From the NCBI GenBank assembly GCA_024811115.1, contig JAKOGH010000690.1, positions 496,001 through 560,000 of the forward strand: DNA of 64,000 nucleotides. Direction: 5' to 3'. Below are positions 49,713 to 62,478 of this stretch, piece by piece; position 1 is the first letter of the stretch; each line of letters begins with the position of its first letter. This stretch comes from Terana coerulea (taxonomy: Eukaryota; Basidiomycota; Agaricomycetes; Polyporales; Phanerochaetaceae). Made by a program: the position numbers and the translations under genes. Below the pieces are notes generated by a model. The model saw only the letters and a list, made by a program, of their open reading frames with translations, was not told the origin of the DNA and did not search any database.

Positions 49713-52700
49713 ACTGGTGCGGGTGTGTGTCTGTGGTGCGGGCGTATGAGATCGTTTGTACAGTCAACGCGGGTGGAAGGCGACAACTTGATGAGCGGAG
49801 GTGACGAGGAATGTCTGCGCGTGACGTCACGCGTGGTCAGGCGATGTGACAGCACCCGAAGCTTTGCCAGCGACGGCGACCTCGTTTCAACCTCGAACTT
49901 GGGAAACCACGCAAAGCTGCTCGTAGTATCTCTGTTTGATACTCTATACTCGATCATCGACATCCTTGACTCAGATAACTGCAGTGCTTGCGGGTAGCAG
50001 ACACCGTAACCCTCGCTTTCGTTCTGTAACCAAGTTCCATCATGCCATCCCCATCCTCCGCACCATGCGCCTCCATTCGAGCAAGTAAGCCCACATCGTC
50101 TTGCTGCTCAATTGCTTTACCCTTTTACAACGCTCTTACCTACAGTTTCTACTACTTAATGCACAATTAATCTTGCAGCTCGGCAGTACCATCCTTTAGG
50201 TACCAGGGTCGCGACCGTCGGCGTGCCTCGCCATTTGCCAGGCACGACCCTCAGTAAATTAAAATGGCGCGTTCCTCTCCCTGGCAGAGTCAGATAAAGT
50301 TCTCGCACAACTTTGTCCGTCGTCCAGTCCGACGTGCACGTCCGTTTGCCTCTCAGAGCCTGCTGCCAAGCTTGCAGACTCACGACCCACGACGATTTCT
50401 GGCACTGACAGGCCTGTCAACCATACTCATCAAATATGCTGGAAAGTCTTCATTGATTCGATTCTGGGCTACAGCAATATAGACACGCTGGGATTGGCGT
50501 ATGTACGTGATGTACGCTGCTTTCTTCTTGTTATACCATCCGCTGGCCTCTTCGAATACATTAGCAGCAGTTTGTGATGTCTCGCAAATAGAACTAAAAA
50601 CCTGAAGATTATTTCCTGCACATCTCGAAGACCAGCAGATTGAACGGTATATCTGTATGCTATCGCTTACAGACCGCTGCCACTACACCTAGGTGTTTCA
50701 ATCTGACATGAGGGTATGTGTGCACTGGCATGCCGAATATATTCTCTGCCGAGACGCTGTCCACGGGAGCCTTTCGCCAGTCCGCCCTAGATGACAAGTC
50801 AGGCGAAGCGTCTCAAGTCGCTGCCACCGCAGTCCTCTGCCTCTGATGCGTGCACGAATTCTCGACTTGTGCTTGCAGGCTTGGCCAATTGGTTCTAGCA
50901 GCACCAGCAGCGCAATTTTATGCCCTCTGGCGGTCGTGTAGCCTACTAGGGAAATGGAGTGAGATCTTGCGTCTCTCTGAATCCAGACCCGGAAAGCAGC
51001 CATGGAGATCTGGTCACGGGCCAGAAAGGTTCATTCTGTCAAGCAATGATTTCTCCCTGGTACCCGCTGCGATGGATTTGGCTGAGCACCTGCGTGTATG
51101 CAGCCTGCCTGACGCGCTTCTGCGAGAGGCCGCTCAGCGGTCTTCTTATGCTCTGCCCCCACACAGTTGTGTGGGCTTTCGTCCATGCTCCCGGCGTCGG
51201 GACACATCGCGTACGTGCTTTCATAGACGGCACTAAATGTCTGCCGTGCACTTCGATTTGCTACGTACCCGGCCAAAAGGGGTACGGACGGGACGAGCGT
51301 GATATGGGGTGAGAGACGAAGGTGTATTGGTGGCCACAGTGTCTGTACACTGCACATCGTATGTGCTATGGCTACGTCCTTCCTCGACGCTGAACGGTGG
51401 AGGATTTTGGCCAGCTGTATCCATACGGAGCCAGCAACAGAGCCGGGTCGCCACCTAGCTTGGGGACCTTGTCCGGAACGTGCTGCGGCTTCACCTCCAA
51501 GCATAATGATCGCTCTGCGAACGCATTAGTGAGCGCTCTCAAGGATGAGTTCTGAGTGTGCGGCCCTCTCACCGTGAGCGATGTGGAGCATGCAGAATCC
51601 GGGGTTGGACCCGAAGAGCAGCTGTTGCAGCCAGAATGGGCCTTCAAACCAATGCACGCTCGCCGGTATGCCGTGGACGATGGGCGTCGTCATCGCTTGC
51701 AATAGCCTGAGATACACGTCTTGTTCTAGGCCTCGTACACCAAGATGACACCGTGCGAGCTTAGTTGTACCCGCGGAACACGCCTGTGGAGAGCCTGTGG
51801 AGGTCATCTAAGACTCCACAGTCTATCCATAGACGCGTTCACGTGTCTGTGTCGTGTATTGCGTTACCATTGGGCTCACCGACATCGCCGACGGCCAGCT
51901 CGCACGTACACGCATATAGCACGGGCCTACGGCCAAATGAGCTGGGGGTCGGTGACCGCATCTTGAGCTGGGACAAATAAAAGGAACACTCGATGTAAAT
52001 TGCGCTGGTTAGTCTCTTATATGCAATGGTGTCAACATAATCACACTGTGCAACCTCAATATCGTAGTACTCACCATCACCACCACTACTTGGGCATATT
52101 CCGCACACCCAGAGCCAGCCGTGCAGATTCGGCGAAAACCGGTGCAGACTCGACCGACCGGGCGGTAGCCTAGGTGGCAATACCAGTGACACTGGCATGA
52201 CGTCTGACGCCCGGCCTCGCAACGTCTTCTTTGCATTCACCAGAGAAATGCCTCCGGTGGGTGTCCAGTAGGCTACTGTCGACTCTAAAACGCAATCGAA
52301 TGGAACGCCGAGCGGGCTTCCGAGAATGGCGGGTCTGTGGAAAGGATCGCGCACCGTGAACTTTTCTGAATATCTGGACTCTGTGCGCCGGCGACATCAC
52401 CAACAAGCTTTGGACAGCGATATCTCCGGCTGACGGGCTTCTAGCGTCACCACTAGCTCGAAAGGCAATCCTGGTGGCGGTGAAGGGCGTTCACTGTCGC
52501 AGACCGCTTGTCGCCCATCGTTCCGACTCAACGTGTGTCAAAGAGGGAGGAGGGCATCGCGGCGATGATTGCGAGAATCTGAGAGAGTCAGAGGCTGCCC
52601 CCAGAGCAGCTGCTCGGACGCTTTGTGCCAAGCAGACTGTACGATTGGTGGATCAGCGATGACTTTGAACTTGCGTCCAGCCACCGACGTACCGACCGCA

Positions 52701-54038
52701 CATTTCACCGAGATTGTGTACGGCGAGTGCCTGACGACGTGCTCGAGGGATTCTCCCGTCGCACGGGTGGGAGCTGGAGGGGGCAGAGGACCAGAACCGC
52801 CTGTGCCCTCGCCCGCGTCGCGCGCAAATGCGAGAACATTTCAGCAGCGGACCGTCGGGCGCCTCGTGCGCTTGCGTCTCTTGTTCCTCACCTTCATCAT
52901 CTGTGGACGGCTGGTGTGCCACTTGCCCTTATGCTGCGATATTGCCCACATTCAATTGCGTTCCGTGCTCTTTGTTCTCGATCTGGTCCATGCAGGCAGG
53001 CTTGGCGAGCGCACCAACACCGAGCACGTTCGGATGCCGCCGATCCCAGACACGGCGCACTCGCCGCGGCACGAGCTCTGCGCTACCCTCGAAGGTATAA
53101 GCTTCGGGGACGAGGATTAGATTCAATTATTTACGGCAGAGCACGAGGGCAGATCGTCATTGCAATTGGTGAGTTTGCACATAAAGTTGGCCAGCGCCGC
53201 CCTGCCGTTTATCGCCGTCGCGCACCCTCATCAACGCGCTTCCGCCAGTGACAGATACCCATCGCGTTCCCAGCCCATGGACCGCCACGGTGGGTCGTCC
53301 AGCGCGGGCTGATTCATTTTGCTGTTCGAAACAGAACATCGTGTTCGGGCTCGTGCATCTCGCAATATGTCCTGACAGATGCCCGGGGAGGGCCTTCCGC
53401 CGCTCTCTGCGCCTCGCGCCCGCGCACCTGGCCTGCGAGGGCCTCGAAACCCCGCCCTGTCGCTCTCACGTCCGCTTGCGCTCGCCGCTTGCTGGGGAAC
53501 GAGCATACCAATGCAAGCTCAATCGCCCAAGTGCCGCGAGGCAGGCGAACACGACGCCTGCGTCACTGGACACTGGGCCAGTGTCAGATGGGTGAGACAG
53601 GTGCGGGATGCCTGACGCTGCCAGATAGCTGCCGCGCCGTCGAACGTCGCGCTTTGGGCCGATTATCCAGGGAAATTCGCGGCGTCCAAGACGCCATCCG
53701 ACCCTTCTCCCTGATTTCCGTTACGTATTCCCTTGCAGTTGCAGAACAATCCAGCCGGCCGCCCCGCGGCTGCCTCGACGGGAGATTTCTCCGCTCGCTT
53801 GCGGGCCCTGATAGTGGCGCCGACAGGAGTCTCGACACTGTTCATTAAATCTGTCGTTCTAGTCGCATCTGGCGATTCTCGCAGCTGCGGCAGCTCTGCA
53901 GGCCACTAGCCCCCGCACATCAGGCGCCGGAAGCACAGAACATGATGGTGGCCGACATATAAAAAACGCCTCCGCCGCCTGGAAGATGTCGAACGCCTCC
54001 CTGCGTGTTGAGCCTTGCGGACCGTCACAATCCTCGAG
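49713..54038. other. 4.3-kb gene-poor stretch before priA-like gene
   Basis: Short overlapping open frames on both strands. The best candidate is on the minus strand about 52650-53126 (LILVPEAYTFEGSAELVPRR, then MDQIENKEHGTQLNVGNIAA and an acidic stretch DDEGEEQE), which has protein-like composition but a stop between the pieces and no family I recognise. Nothing else is supported. Confidence 0.35.
53958..53964 (+). promoter_or_regulatory. TATA box of the priA-like gene
   Basis: TATAAAA (in CATATAAAAAACG) lies 75-81 bp upstream of the ATG at 54039. This is good spacing for a compact, TATA-driven, regulated promoter, unlike the TATA-less divergent housekeeping gaps elsewhere in the window. 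Confidence 0.65.
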
Positions 54039-55210
54039 ATGCGTTTTGCCTTGCTCAGCCTCTTGGCCGCCCTTGCCGCTGTTTCCCGCGGCGAGGCCCG
54101 TGCCACGTACCAGCGGTATGCCCGTACCACGTCGGACATCTGCGCGAACGTCGACGCAGAGCTGAAGGTGCCCTTCCTCGGCGTCCCTGTCGTGGTCGGT
54201 CTCATCGGTCCGCACGGTTTTTTCTCCCCTTCGCAGTTCCTCCTGCTAATATGTCCGTGCAGACATTTGTCTCTGCATTTCAGGCATCCCCGCCATCCTG
54301 AAAACAAACATTGTCGTTGAGACTGCCGTCGGCTTGGTCGGCGCCGCCGGAGTGCAAGCTGCCTTGACAGATATGGTAGGTTGTGCAAACAAAACTACGT
54401 ACGGTCTGCTCACGCGTTCGCAGGTCAATTCGGCGGCCGATCACAAGACGTGCTCGTATCCCGACCACGCATCGGCGATATGTGCTAAAGGGTCAGTCGC
54501 GCCTGCCCATTTCACCGCGCATGTCGTCTGACGCCGCTGCGCAGCTCGCCCTGTGGGTTCGACTGCAAGGACGGCTTCACGCCGTCGCCCCCAAGAACCC
54601 GACCGACTGCGTCTGCGCGGCCCCCAACAAGGTCTGCAACGGCGTCTGCGGGCCGTTCAAGGTTTGCCCTCCGCTGGCCCGAAGAAGCGCGAGCTCGAGC
54701 AGCTCCAGCGCCGTTCCCGGTGTGACGCGGGCTTGAGCGCGTGCGGCGTCTTTGGCTTCAGCTCGCCCGACGCATGGGAATGCATCGACACCAGGTCCGA
54801 CCTCGAGAGCTGTAAGTGCTTGCGTCATCTGCGGCCGCCCCTGATCAGCGCGTGCTAATTGCAATTGTGCCTTTCTTGCATCTCCCGTGTCTTCCTGCGA
54901 ACGCGACAACCGTACACCCGCGATGCATGCATATGCATTGGTCGCGTCCGCTGCGTCCAGGTGGTGGATGCATGGTGCCGTTTGGCAAGACCCCGCGCAC
55001 GGCATCGACTGCACCGCGATCCCGGGCGTCATGGACGTCGCCTGCCTCGCCGGCTCGTGCCTCGTCCGCCGCTGCCAGCCGGGCTACGTGCGCTCGCTCG
55101 ACGGCTCGTACTGCCTCCACTCGAACGTCGTCGCGCAAGTCCAGGGCGGCGATATCCCGGCGGCGCTCTACGGCCTGGAGCACATGCCGCTCAAGAAGAA
55201 GACGACGTGA
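54039..55210 (+). CDS. priA-like secreted cysteine-rich protein
   Basis: Similar to the Lentinula edodes priA product, whose transcript rises at fruiting-body primordium stage; molecular role unknown. Signal peptide MRFALLSLLAALAAVSRGEA; a hydrophobic stretch (GLVGAAGVQAAL); then Cys modules: HKTCSYPDHASAICAKG, PCGFDCKDGFTPSPPKNPTD, CVCAAPNKVCNGVCGPFK, VCPSAGPKKRELEQLQRRSR, CDAGLSACGVFGF, AWECIDTRSDLESC, GGCMVPFG, GIDCTAIPGVMDVACLAGSC, VRRCQPGYVRSLDGSYC, ending KKKTT and TGA. The closely spaced KKR/RR could be a Kex2-like cleavage site. About five or six introns, for example 54211-54289, 54376-54422, 54493-54549 and 54812-54960. A TATA box precedes it. Confidence 0.86.
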
Positions 55211-55522
55211 GCGGGCACGAGGGCGTCATATGCGTGCGGACTTTCGTTACGGAGACATCGCACGGACTGGACAGTGTCGGTAAAATGAACGATTGGACTG
55301 CGTCTGGGTTGTCTTTCCTTTGAATTGATTGCCAGTGCCTTGATTGTTCCTCACTTCTACCCACCCCTATGCCTTCCCGCTTATCTATGTATCGTAGACC
55401 ATTGGAATATTGATGATACTTGTCGAGAGAATCAGCATGCTAATGTACACGATGACATCCCACAATGCATCGGAACGAGTGCCTGACCGTCACGAGCGAT
55501 AGAGTTCGGCGGCCGAGCGTCC

Positions 55523-58500
55523 TCAGGGACTGAATGGCTCCACAGCGGGCGCGTCCATGGGCGTCGCCGACTTCGAAGTTACCGGCGGCGAGGAGGAGGG
55601 CAGTTCCATCGCCTCGCGGCGCCGCGCGATTACGGCGTTAAACGTGTTCTGCCAGCAACAAGCTCAAGGTTAGCCATCGCCCTCGCCCTGCGCCGTGCCC
55701 TGACAGCACCCGGCGGCGCCAGCAGCCCGCGAAGTCATCCAGAGCGAAGCGCACTCACCATCCTCTGTGTCCCGATCAGGCCGGCGTACGCCGCGACGCG
55801 CTCCTGCGGCGACTGGTCGAGAAACGCGTCCAAGCTTACGGCGCGCAGGACGGCCGCAGCCGCGAAAACGTTCATGCCGTCCATCCCGGCCAGGTCGCGC
55901 TCGTCCTGTGTGAACGCATCCGTCAGCGGTCCGCGTCACACACGCGTCGCACGTCGTACACTGAGTTGAAAGCATATGGCATATGCTGGGCGTACGTACC
56001 AGATCCTCGTCCTCGCGCTCGAGCCACCGCCGATCGCCCCAAAGCGCGCCGCGGGCCCCGTCGCGCGCCCGCGCCTGCGCGCCGTCGCCGCAGAGCCGCA
56101 CCGTGTGCGCCGCATCGGCGAGCGTGAGCGGGAACGCGAGCTGCACGCGCGCCTCCGCGCGCTTGTCGTAGCACGCCGCGGCGACCTGCAAGTCGCGCCG
56201 CAGCTTCCGCACGGCCTTCAGCACCGGGGGCGAGAACGGGCTGACGGCGAGGCGAGCGGGGGTGGGGCCGCGCTGGCCCGCGTGTGCGTGGGAGTCCGCC
56301 GCGGGGAACGACTCGAAGACGACGAGGAGGTGGGAGAAGCGCCAGGATAATCGGTTGAGGGCCTTCGTGAGGGCGTTGCACTGTGTCGGCAGCGTGCGCA
56401 GCGGGGAAAATATTATGGCGGTGTGCGGATCTACAATGATGTCGGGGCCTCCGAGGCTCTCGCGCTCGACCAGCTGGACCGCGCACTGCGGCGTGGCGAG
56501 AGCTCGGACAATTCCCCGCTGTTGTATCAAGTCCAAGGACGCCAGATAGCGATGTGTGCCTGCGGGATAGGAACGTGCTTCGGGCAAGATCACTGTATGG
56601 GGGTCGATGAGGTCTGGAGGCACTGTCAGTGGCGGGTCGGCCTGTTCAGCTCTTTGCTCTGGTTGGAGGATAGGCGATGCAGGTGGGACGTCTGTCGAGG
56701 GCCCTGCTGCCACCATCTTGCAGCGAGATTCCATGAACTGATGCAGGGAATGCCTGACAGATGGTGCGAAGAGAGCGATACCGTCGGGAGTTGGTAAGGT
56801 AAAATATTCATCATGTCGAACGAAGCGAGAAATAGGTTCTGTCGGCGAGTTGAAATGGATGTCGTCTGCAAGGGGCGTGGTATCTTCCTCTTCAAGTTCA
56901 GGTAGGTTCCCGAAACGAGCGGCGTCGGGTGCTGTACTGCCATGTCCTATTTCGTCCATGATATCGTCCATGTCGGGTGCGAGAGTCCCAGCAGTGCCAT
57001 GAAGAGAATACGCAGCAGGAGGCTCTTCGAAGTAGTTGATCGGACCAGTGTCAGCAGACTGACCATAAACTCCAGAGCGTCGCCGAGATATATGGTGGTA
57101 GTCGTAGTTGTCCAGCTGCCAGTTGTCTAAGTGTATAGGGTCCACGTCAGGTAACACTTCGCCGTCGTCAGCCGGTCCGTCGAAGCCTTCAGCGTCGTGG
57201 GCTATTTCCTCGAATCTCGTTGTTTTACCGGTCGAGCGTTCGGGGATGCGCACGCCAGAGTCGTCGACGTCATCAAGATATTCGTCAAGGTATTCATCGC
57301 GGGTGTGTTCCCTAAGTGAGGGTCAGGGCCCTCATAAGCCAGTTCATCTTGCTCGAAAGATCGTTGCTGGGGCGGAGGTATAAACTCGGGCGGAGAGGAG
57401 AATCTAAGTCGCTTCCTGGGTCGGGTCCCCGTTGCCAAGGGCTCTTCGTCATCGTTGGTACTTGATAGTTCGTGGTCGTCTTCCAAGACAGGATCCGGCA
57501 AGCCAAGGACTCGTCTTCGCTCTGAAGCCGTCAAGATGAAATTTTCGTGGCCATCTACTTTCGATTGCCAACTGTCGTTGCCAGAACTGTCTTGAAGCCA
57601 ATGCCCTTCGGAGACAGTCGCTTGCATCGCATTAGTCACCGGCGCCGGTTCTGAGATCGAGAAATCATCCAGTAGTCGGGCCAATGCGTCCTCCACATCG
57701 TCCGTCCGATTCGCGTCCACACTGTCGTCAAGTTTCAGCTCCACCAGACAGTCTTGCTTCACGTTTTCTGCTACTCTTGCCAGCTCTTCATGGGTAGGGA
57801 TGCGAGTCCCGAAGTTGAACGGCCTTGACAGACATCAGCCGCGAAAACGGTAAAATCGAAGGTCATTGCAACAAGAACCAACCGCCAGCTAAGCTCCATA
57901 TTCAGCGATTTGAGGCCCTTGACTTGCTTGAGAAATCCCCTGCCTGCCTGCTGCGCTCTGTTTGTCAACTCGGCGTCGGCCTTAGGATCCTTCGGTGCAG
58001 CGAGCTCAGAGAGAGATACCGGTATGCAAGAATCGGTCGTTGGATGCTCGGTAGGAGGTGGCAGGTCGGGAACTGACAAACCAGCCGATAGTATTAATGA
58101 TACAAGACACCACGCTTGGCGAAAGGTGAGTACGTACCGTCCATCAAATATGTCTCCCTGTCGTTCAACCTCTCCTTGAGAATAAAGTCTTTGGGATCGA
58201 CAAAACCCGCCTTGACCGAGCTTGCCAGTCACAGTTATTCCCTCCTTCCTGTACATCGTCTTGAGAAGCTTGTTTAAGCCGAGGTCGTCGCTACTGAAAT
58301 CATCGCTGTCGGCGGTAGGAGAGAATTCGACATTGGAGCTGTCTAAACCGAGAGCAGTCGATGGTTGACCCAGCATGGACGCAGTAATGGTGGTGCTTGG
58401 AGACGAAGGCTGAGATCTCAGCGTAGTGATGACCTTCACCTCAAGCATGCGTTCGCCAATATTGTGCTGAGTGGTATTGCGTTTCCCGGGTGTTTGTGGG

Positions 58501-60235
58501 ATGGGTTCAAGGAAAGAAAGAAATACAGGAAGACTGTGGACGATCCTGTTAACAATGGGCTTCTGAGCCAGCAAAAGAGCTTACGTCTCGTCTTCACCAA
58601 GAGCCACTGCCTTCCCACTCCCGGCACCAGGCCTATCTGCTCGAGGAATTTCGTAGTCGTCTGGGGTACAACAGACCAGTTATTGAATGCCTCAAAGAAA
58701 GCCGGAAGGATAAACTCACCGATTTTGTCGACCAGGTATTTTCCGCCGAAGTCATGACCAGCATCGTCGGACAAGGGTAGGTATTTGTCCAGATCAAGTT
58801 GATCTTCTTCGTTGCTAGAGGACGAGCGAAGCGAAGGGGTAGGAGAAGATGGAATACGGTAAGTCTCTGAGGCGAGTTGCAAGGGTTAGTTTACGAGCAT
58901 ACATACACTTTACAAAGCGCATATACCCACCCCATCCGTTGACTATGATCATATGCTGCTTGTACAGGTCTTGCGACTCCGCCACCTCCTCTGCGGCTAC
59001 CTTAGGTACCAAGGAAACAAGCTCTTTGATCCCCTGCAAGCCGGCATACTGGACGCCATGCACTGATCGTGTTCCACCAGGTTGGCGATCTCTGGAGAAG
59101 AGTGGAGGCGAGGCGAGACGGGGAACTTCGTAGGTTGGAGACTGCGTCCCATCGGCATGGAGAAATATTTCGACGTGCTCGTTGCCTCTGAGCTTAGCGG
59201 CACCTTTTTGCAGGGTAGCCTGACGAATGAGCTCTAGCACCGAGGATTTCGTCTCTGGGTCTATAGCGAGTTTGTGACCTCTGCAGTAGAGCCAGGTGTC
59301 AGCAGCAACCTGCCCCGCATTGAGGCGCATACATACAGGGCTTCATGAATGCTTGTCATGTTCCTCTGTTCCTTCAATGATTCATCTTCTACGCTGAACG
59401 TATCGACTATTTGGATGCCCCGCGATTCGAGGACCGAACTATACGGACCCGGTACGTGCTCTTGAGCGGTCTTCTGTCCGAATTTTGGAGTCTCCCGTAT
59501 AGCACGCGTTGTCAGAACAGGGTGAGGTGGACTGTATGGAGTATCTGCAGGGAAGTTAGTTGTTGACTTGCACTGGAGATGCATTATTCACCAACCATTT
59601 GCATCCTCACGCCAGCACCTTTGTGATTTCACACTTCTACCACGTTTCGTAGACCACTTGATAAATTCTTTGAGATGTAGCATTGCCTCAGGATTTGTGA
59701 TGAGCCGTTCTTCATGCTTTGGCAGTTCAGCAAGATTCAGAGTCTCCGAGATGAGCTCTTGAAGCGTGGGTTCGAGAGTTAGTGACATAAAGTCCGTGGT
59801 TGGGATAGTATAAAGGGTTTCTGATAGAAGCTGTAACATTTATTTAGAAGGTCACTACTTATGAGGCACAGAAATGCGTACAGTGTCGACTTCATGGTAA
59901 GTGAACGCAATATAGTCGGTGGTGAGATGTGTGATTGCATAGTTATAGAGCAAATTGTGTATGTGGTTTTGGAGTGCAGTATCCTTGCTTGCACTCAAGT
60001 CTATGTCATTCGCGTAGTGGGTGAAGTTCAAGGCCTTCGACATATGGAGGAACGTTGACAGGCAGAGGATGAGAGACGGTCGGACAAGGACATAAACTTC
60101 ATACTCCGCCTGATCATAACGCGACGCGATGGTCACGTGAAAGCGTGGGAACGCGTGGGGGCTCGTCTTGTGCGAATGCAAGTGCTCAAGTACTGTGCCA
60201 TTTGGAGCTGCGGCGGACTTGGGATTGTTCTCCAC
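55523..60235 (-). CDS. SHOC1/ZIP2-like XPF-fold protein with (HhH)2 (meiotic candidate)
   Basis: A large gene with more than ten introns. After a variable N-terminal half (YEVYVLVRPSLILCLSTFLH; TLQELISETLNLAELPKHEE; SSNVEFSPTADSDDFSSDDL; FNFGTRIPTHEELARVAENV) comes an acidic stretch and, at about 56310-56560, a nuclease-like core: GIVRALATPQCAVQLVERES, LGGPDIIVDPHTAIIFSPL, LSWRFSHLLVVFESFP. At about 55760-55930 a helix-hairpin-helix tail follows: DERDLAGMDGMNVFAAAAVL, VSLDAFLDQSPQERVAAY. The XPF-like fold plus (HhH)2, without ERK-type catalytic residues (here VERESLGG), matches SHOC1/ZIP2, the ZMM factor that stabilises crossover intermediates. It ends APAVEPFSP, TGA. A one-base slip near 57320-57322 (GGG) joins GPDP to LREHTRDEYLDEYL; an intron ending CACTTAG is the alternative. 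Family call is inferred. Confidence 0.6.
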
Positions 60236-60388
60236 TTATTGTGTGCTGTTCTCGTCAGTGCATTTGTAAGTGACTCCATTATCTTGACGCCGTCCAGCAA
60301 TACTAACTCATTCATCATAGAATATATATGTTCGCCTCCTGGTGTGCAACGTGAATGCTCTTTGCGACCACCACCTCCAGAGATCAGA
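60236..60388. promoter_or_regulatory. Shared promoter gap between SHOC1-like gene and MFS transporter
   Basis: 153 bp between the two divergent start codons, so the core promoters must overlap or run into exon 1. No TATA at a usual distance on either side. Confidence 0.4.
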
Positions 60389-62478
60389 ATGTCTGCTACT
60401 GAAGTCCACACGGAAAGGAGAGAGTGTAGTAACTCTGAGACCGTCTCTTTCGAGGCCATCTCCATTGAAGGACGTCCGTTCAATCAGCGCCAGCTTCTAA
60501 ACGGCAGGCCAAACCGACATCAGACTGGCAAAGACACCGACATCGAGTTAGCAGAGTTTGGTGGCAAAGCTAGAGCTGAACAGTTCGATGAAGCCAGCCA
60601 AAACCATCATACGTCTGGACCGCCGGACCCTATCGCCACGGCAAGTGAACCGCATACACTACCGTCTTCCAACTGGGCAAGTCATCTGCAGTTCTTCGCT
60701 GTCTGCTGGCCACTCTTCGTGGCTGGATGGAATGATGGCACATCAGGGCCGATGCTCCCAAGAATTCAAAGCAATTATAACGTAGGTATTCGCAGTGATG
60801 TTTGCATGTCGCCTGCTTTACCGTGGCGATACAGGTCGGCTACGCAGTTGTCTCGCTAATTTTCGTATTCAACTGCTTGGTGAGTTTGCGCGCATATTCT
60901 CAATGTCGCTTCTCTGAACGTTGCTTGGCAGGGTTTCATCATCTCAGCGGCAGTGAACGTCTATCTCACGGACAGATTCGGATTCGGCAAGGTGCTGAAC
61001 GAGCGCGACCTTTGTCTTTCATGCTATCACTGACCGCGCGTTGGATTCGAGCAGGTCATGATCTTTGGGTCTATTATGCAAATGATTTCCTATGCAATCG
61101 AGTCACCCGCCCCGCCATTCCCAGTCTTTGTTTTTGCATTTGTTCTGAATGGCTTTGGGATTGCGATCCAGGTAGTTCATAACTTATCTTCAGGTCGCAC
61201 ATTCTACTTAATCTACTTATCAAATTACAGGAAGCTGGAGCAAATAGCTTCGTTGCTAACTTGAAGGACGGTGCTCGCACAAAAATGAGCATGTTGCATG
61301 CCGTCTATGGTGAGCGTTACTATGCCTTCGCCGATAAGGTTAGTGTACTCAGATATCCTTGGAGGCCTTGGTGCCTTTTGCTCGCCACTGGCTGCGACAG
61401 AATTCGCGAAACTCAAACACTGGTCGTTTCAGTACCTCGTCTCACTTGGTATCACTGTTGTCAACATGATTATTCTGGGAACTGTGTTCCGCGGGAAGAC
61501 TCAAGAAGGCATGCAAGAGCAAGCTTACTCACTCTGTCCACTCCTAACGTATGATCTTTATAGAGTGTCTGGAACAAACTGGCCAAACACGAACACACTC
61601 ATCTGCGGTAAACCATGAAGAAAACAAGTATCGTCAAATTTTCCGACTTCGAGAAGTACATTTCATGGCATTTTTTATCCTCATTTATGTCGGCACCGAG
61701 GTTACCCTAGGAGGTATGGACCTTGTTCCGAGATGCTTTTCGAAGGACTGAAAATGGCCGTGGTAGGATGGACTGTCACGTACATCGTTGACTTGAGAGG
61801 TGGAGGGCCTTCGTCCGGGTACATTTCAGCAGGCTTTTTCGGCGGTATGTTTTTGTCGTCTGGAGATTAATACACAGAGCAGCTAAGTTGCCCTCTGTAG
61901 GTATAACACTCGGCCGCGTGGCGTTGATGTGGGTCAGCAACAAGGTAGGGCTGCATCTTACAAGTCAAAACCGGGAGTCTAGCTAATTCTGAGTCACGTA
62001 GGTCGGCGAGCGCAGGGCTCTCTTTATATACACCGGGCTATCTATTGGGTTAGTTGTCAGATTTACAAACATTGATGTCCCGGAACTTGACATTGTGACT
62101 TTTGTCAGCTTGGAGCTCATTATCTGGCTCGTTCCCTCTCTCATTGGAGACGCAGTTGCGGTTTCCCTTGTCGGCATTCTATTTGGCCCAATCTATCCAA
62201 TCGTCATGAACCACGCCGCGAAAATCCTTCCACACTGGCTCTTGACAGGAAGCATCGGCTGGATCGCCGGTGTTGGCCAAACAGGCTCCGCGCTCTTGCC
62301 CTTCTTGACGGGCGTGATAGCTTCAAGGGAAGGTATTTGGGCGTTGCAGCCGCTGTAAGTCCCTACGTTGCTTACACTTTAAGATTAGCTGACGGCCGCC
62401 GATAGGATGGTTGGGATGATGGCGTTGCTGGCGGGGCTGTGGTTCTTAGTGCCGAGTACTGCTCGCCGTCATGATTGA
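60389..62478 (+). CDS. MFS transporter, Bsc6/fucose-permease-like
   Basis: Twelve-span major facilitator. A long hydrophilic N-terminus (MSATEVHTERRECSNSETVS...) precedes FFAVCWPLFVAGWNDGTSGP, MLPRIQSNYN, VGYAVVSLIFVFNCL, GFIISAAVNVYLTDRFGFGK, VMIFGSIMQMISYAIESPAP, VFAFVLNGFGIAIQEAGANS, FVANLKDGARTKMSMLHAVYG (central DGARTKMSxLHAxYG signature), FAKLKHWSFQYLVSLGITVV, FFILIYVGTEVTLGGW, VTYIVDLRGGGPSSGYISAG, FFGGITLGRVALMWVSNKVG, ERRALFIYTGLSIGLELIIW, LVGILFGPIYPIVMNHAAKI, GQTGSALLPFLTGVIASREG and GMMALLAGLWFLVPSTARRH. Family members carry sugars or small metabolites; the substrate is unknown. About nine introns; TGA stop. No break found. Confidence 0.9.

Noticed and set aside
52569..53251. Two overlapping plus-strand frames of 183 and 208 codons
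   Set aside because: They overlap one another and minus-strand frames, are rich in Arg/Ala/Cys, and show no family motif.
60137..60388. Earlier start for the MFS transporter
   Set aside because: It would overlap the divergent gene's first exon and add a Cys-rich segment unlike MFS N-termini; the ATG at 60389 is preferred.
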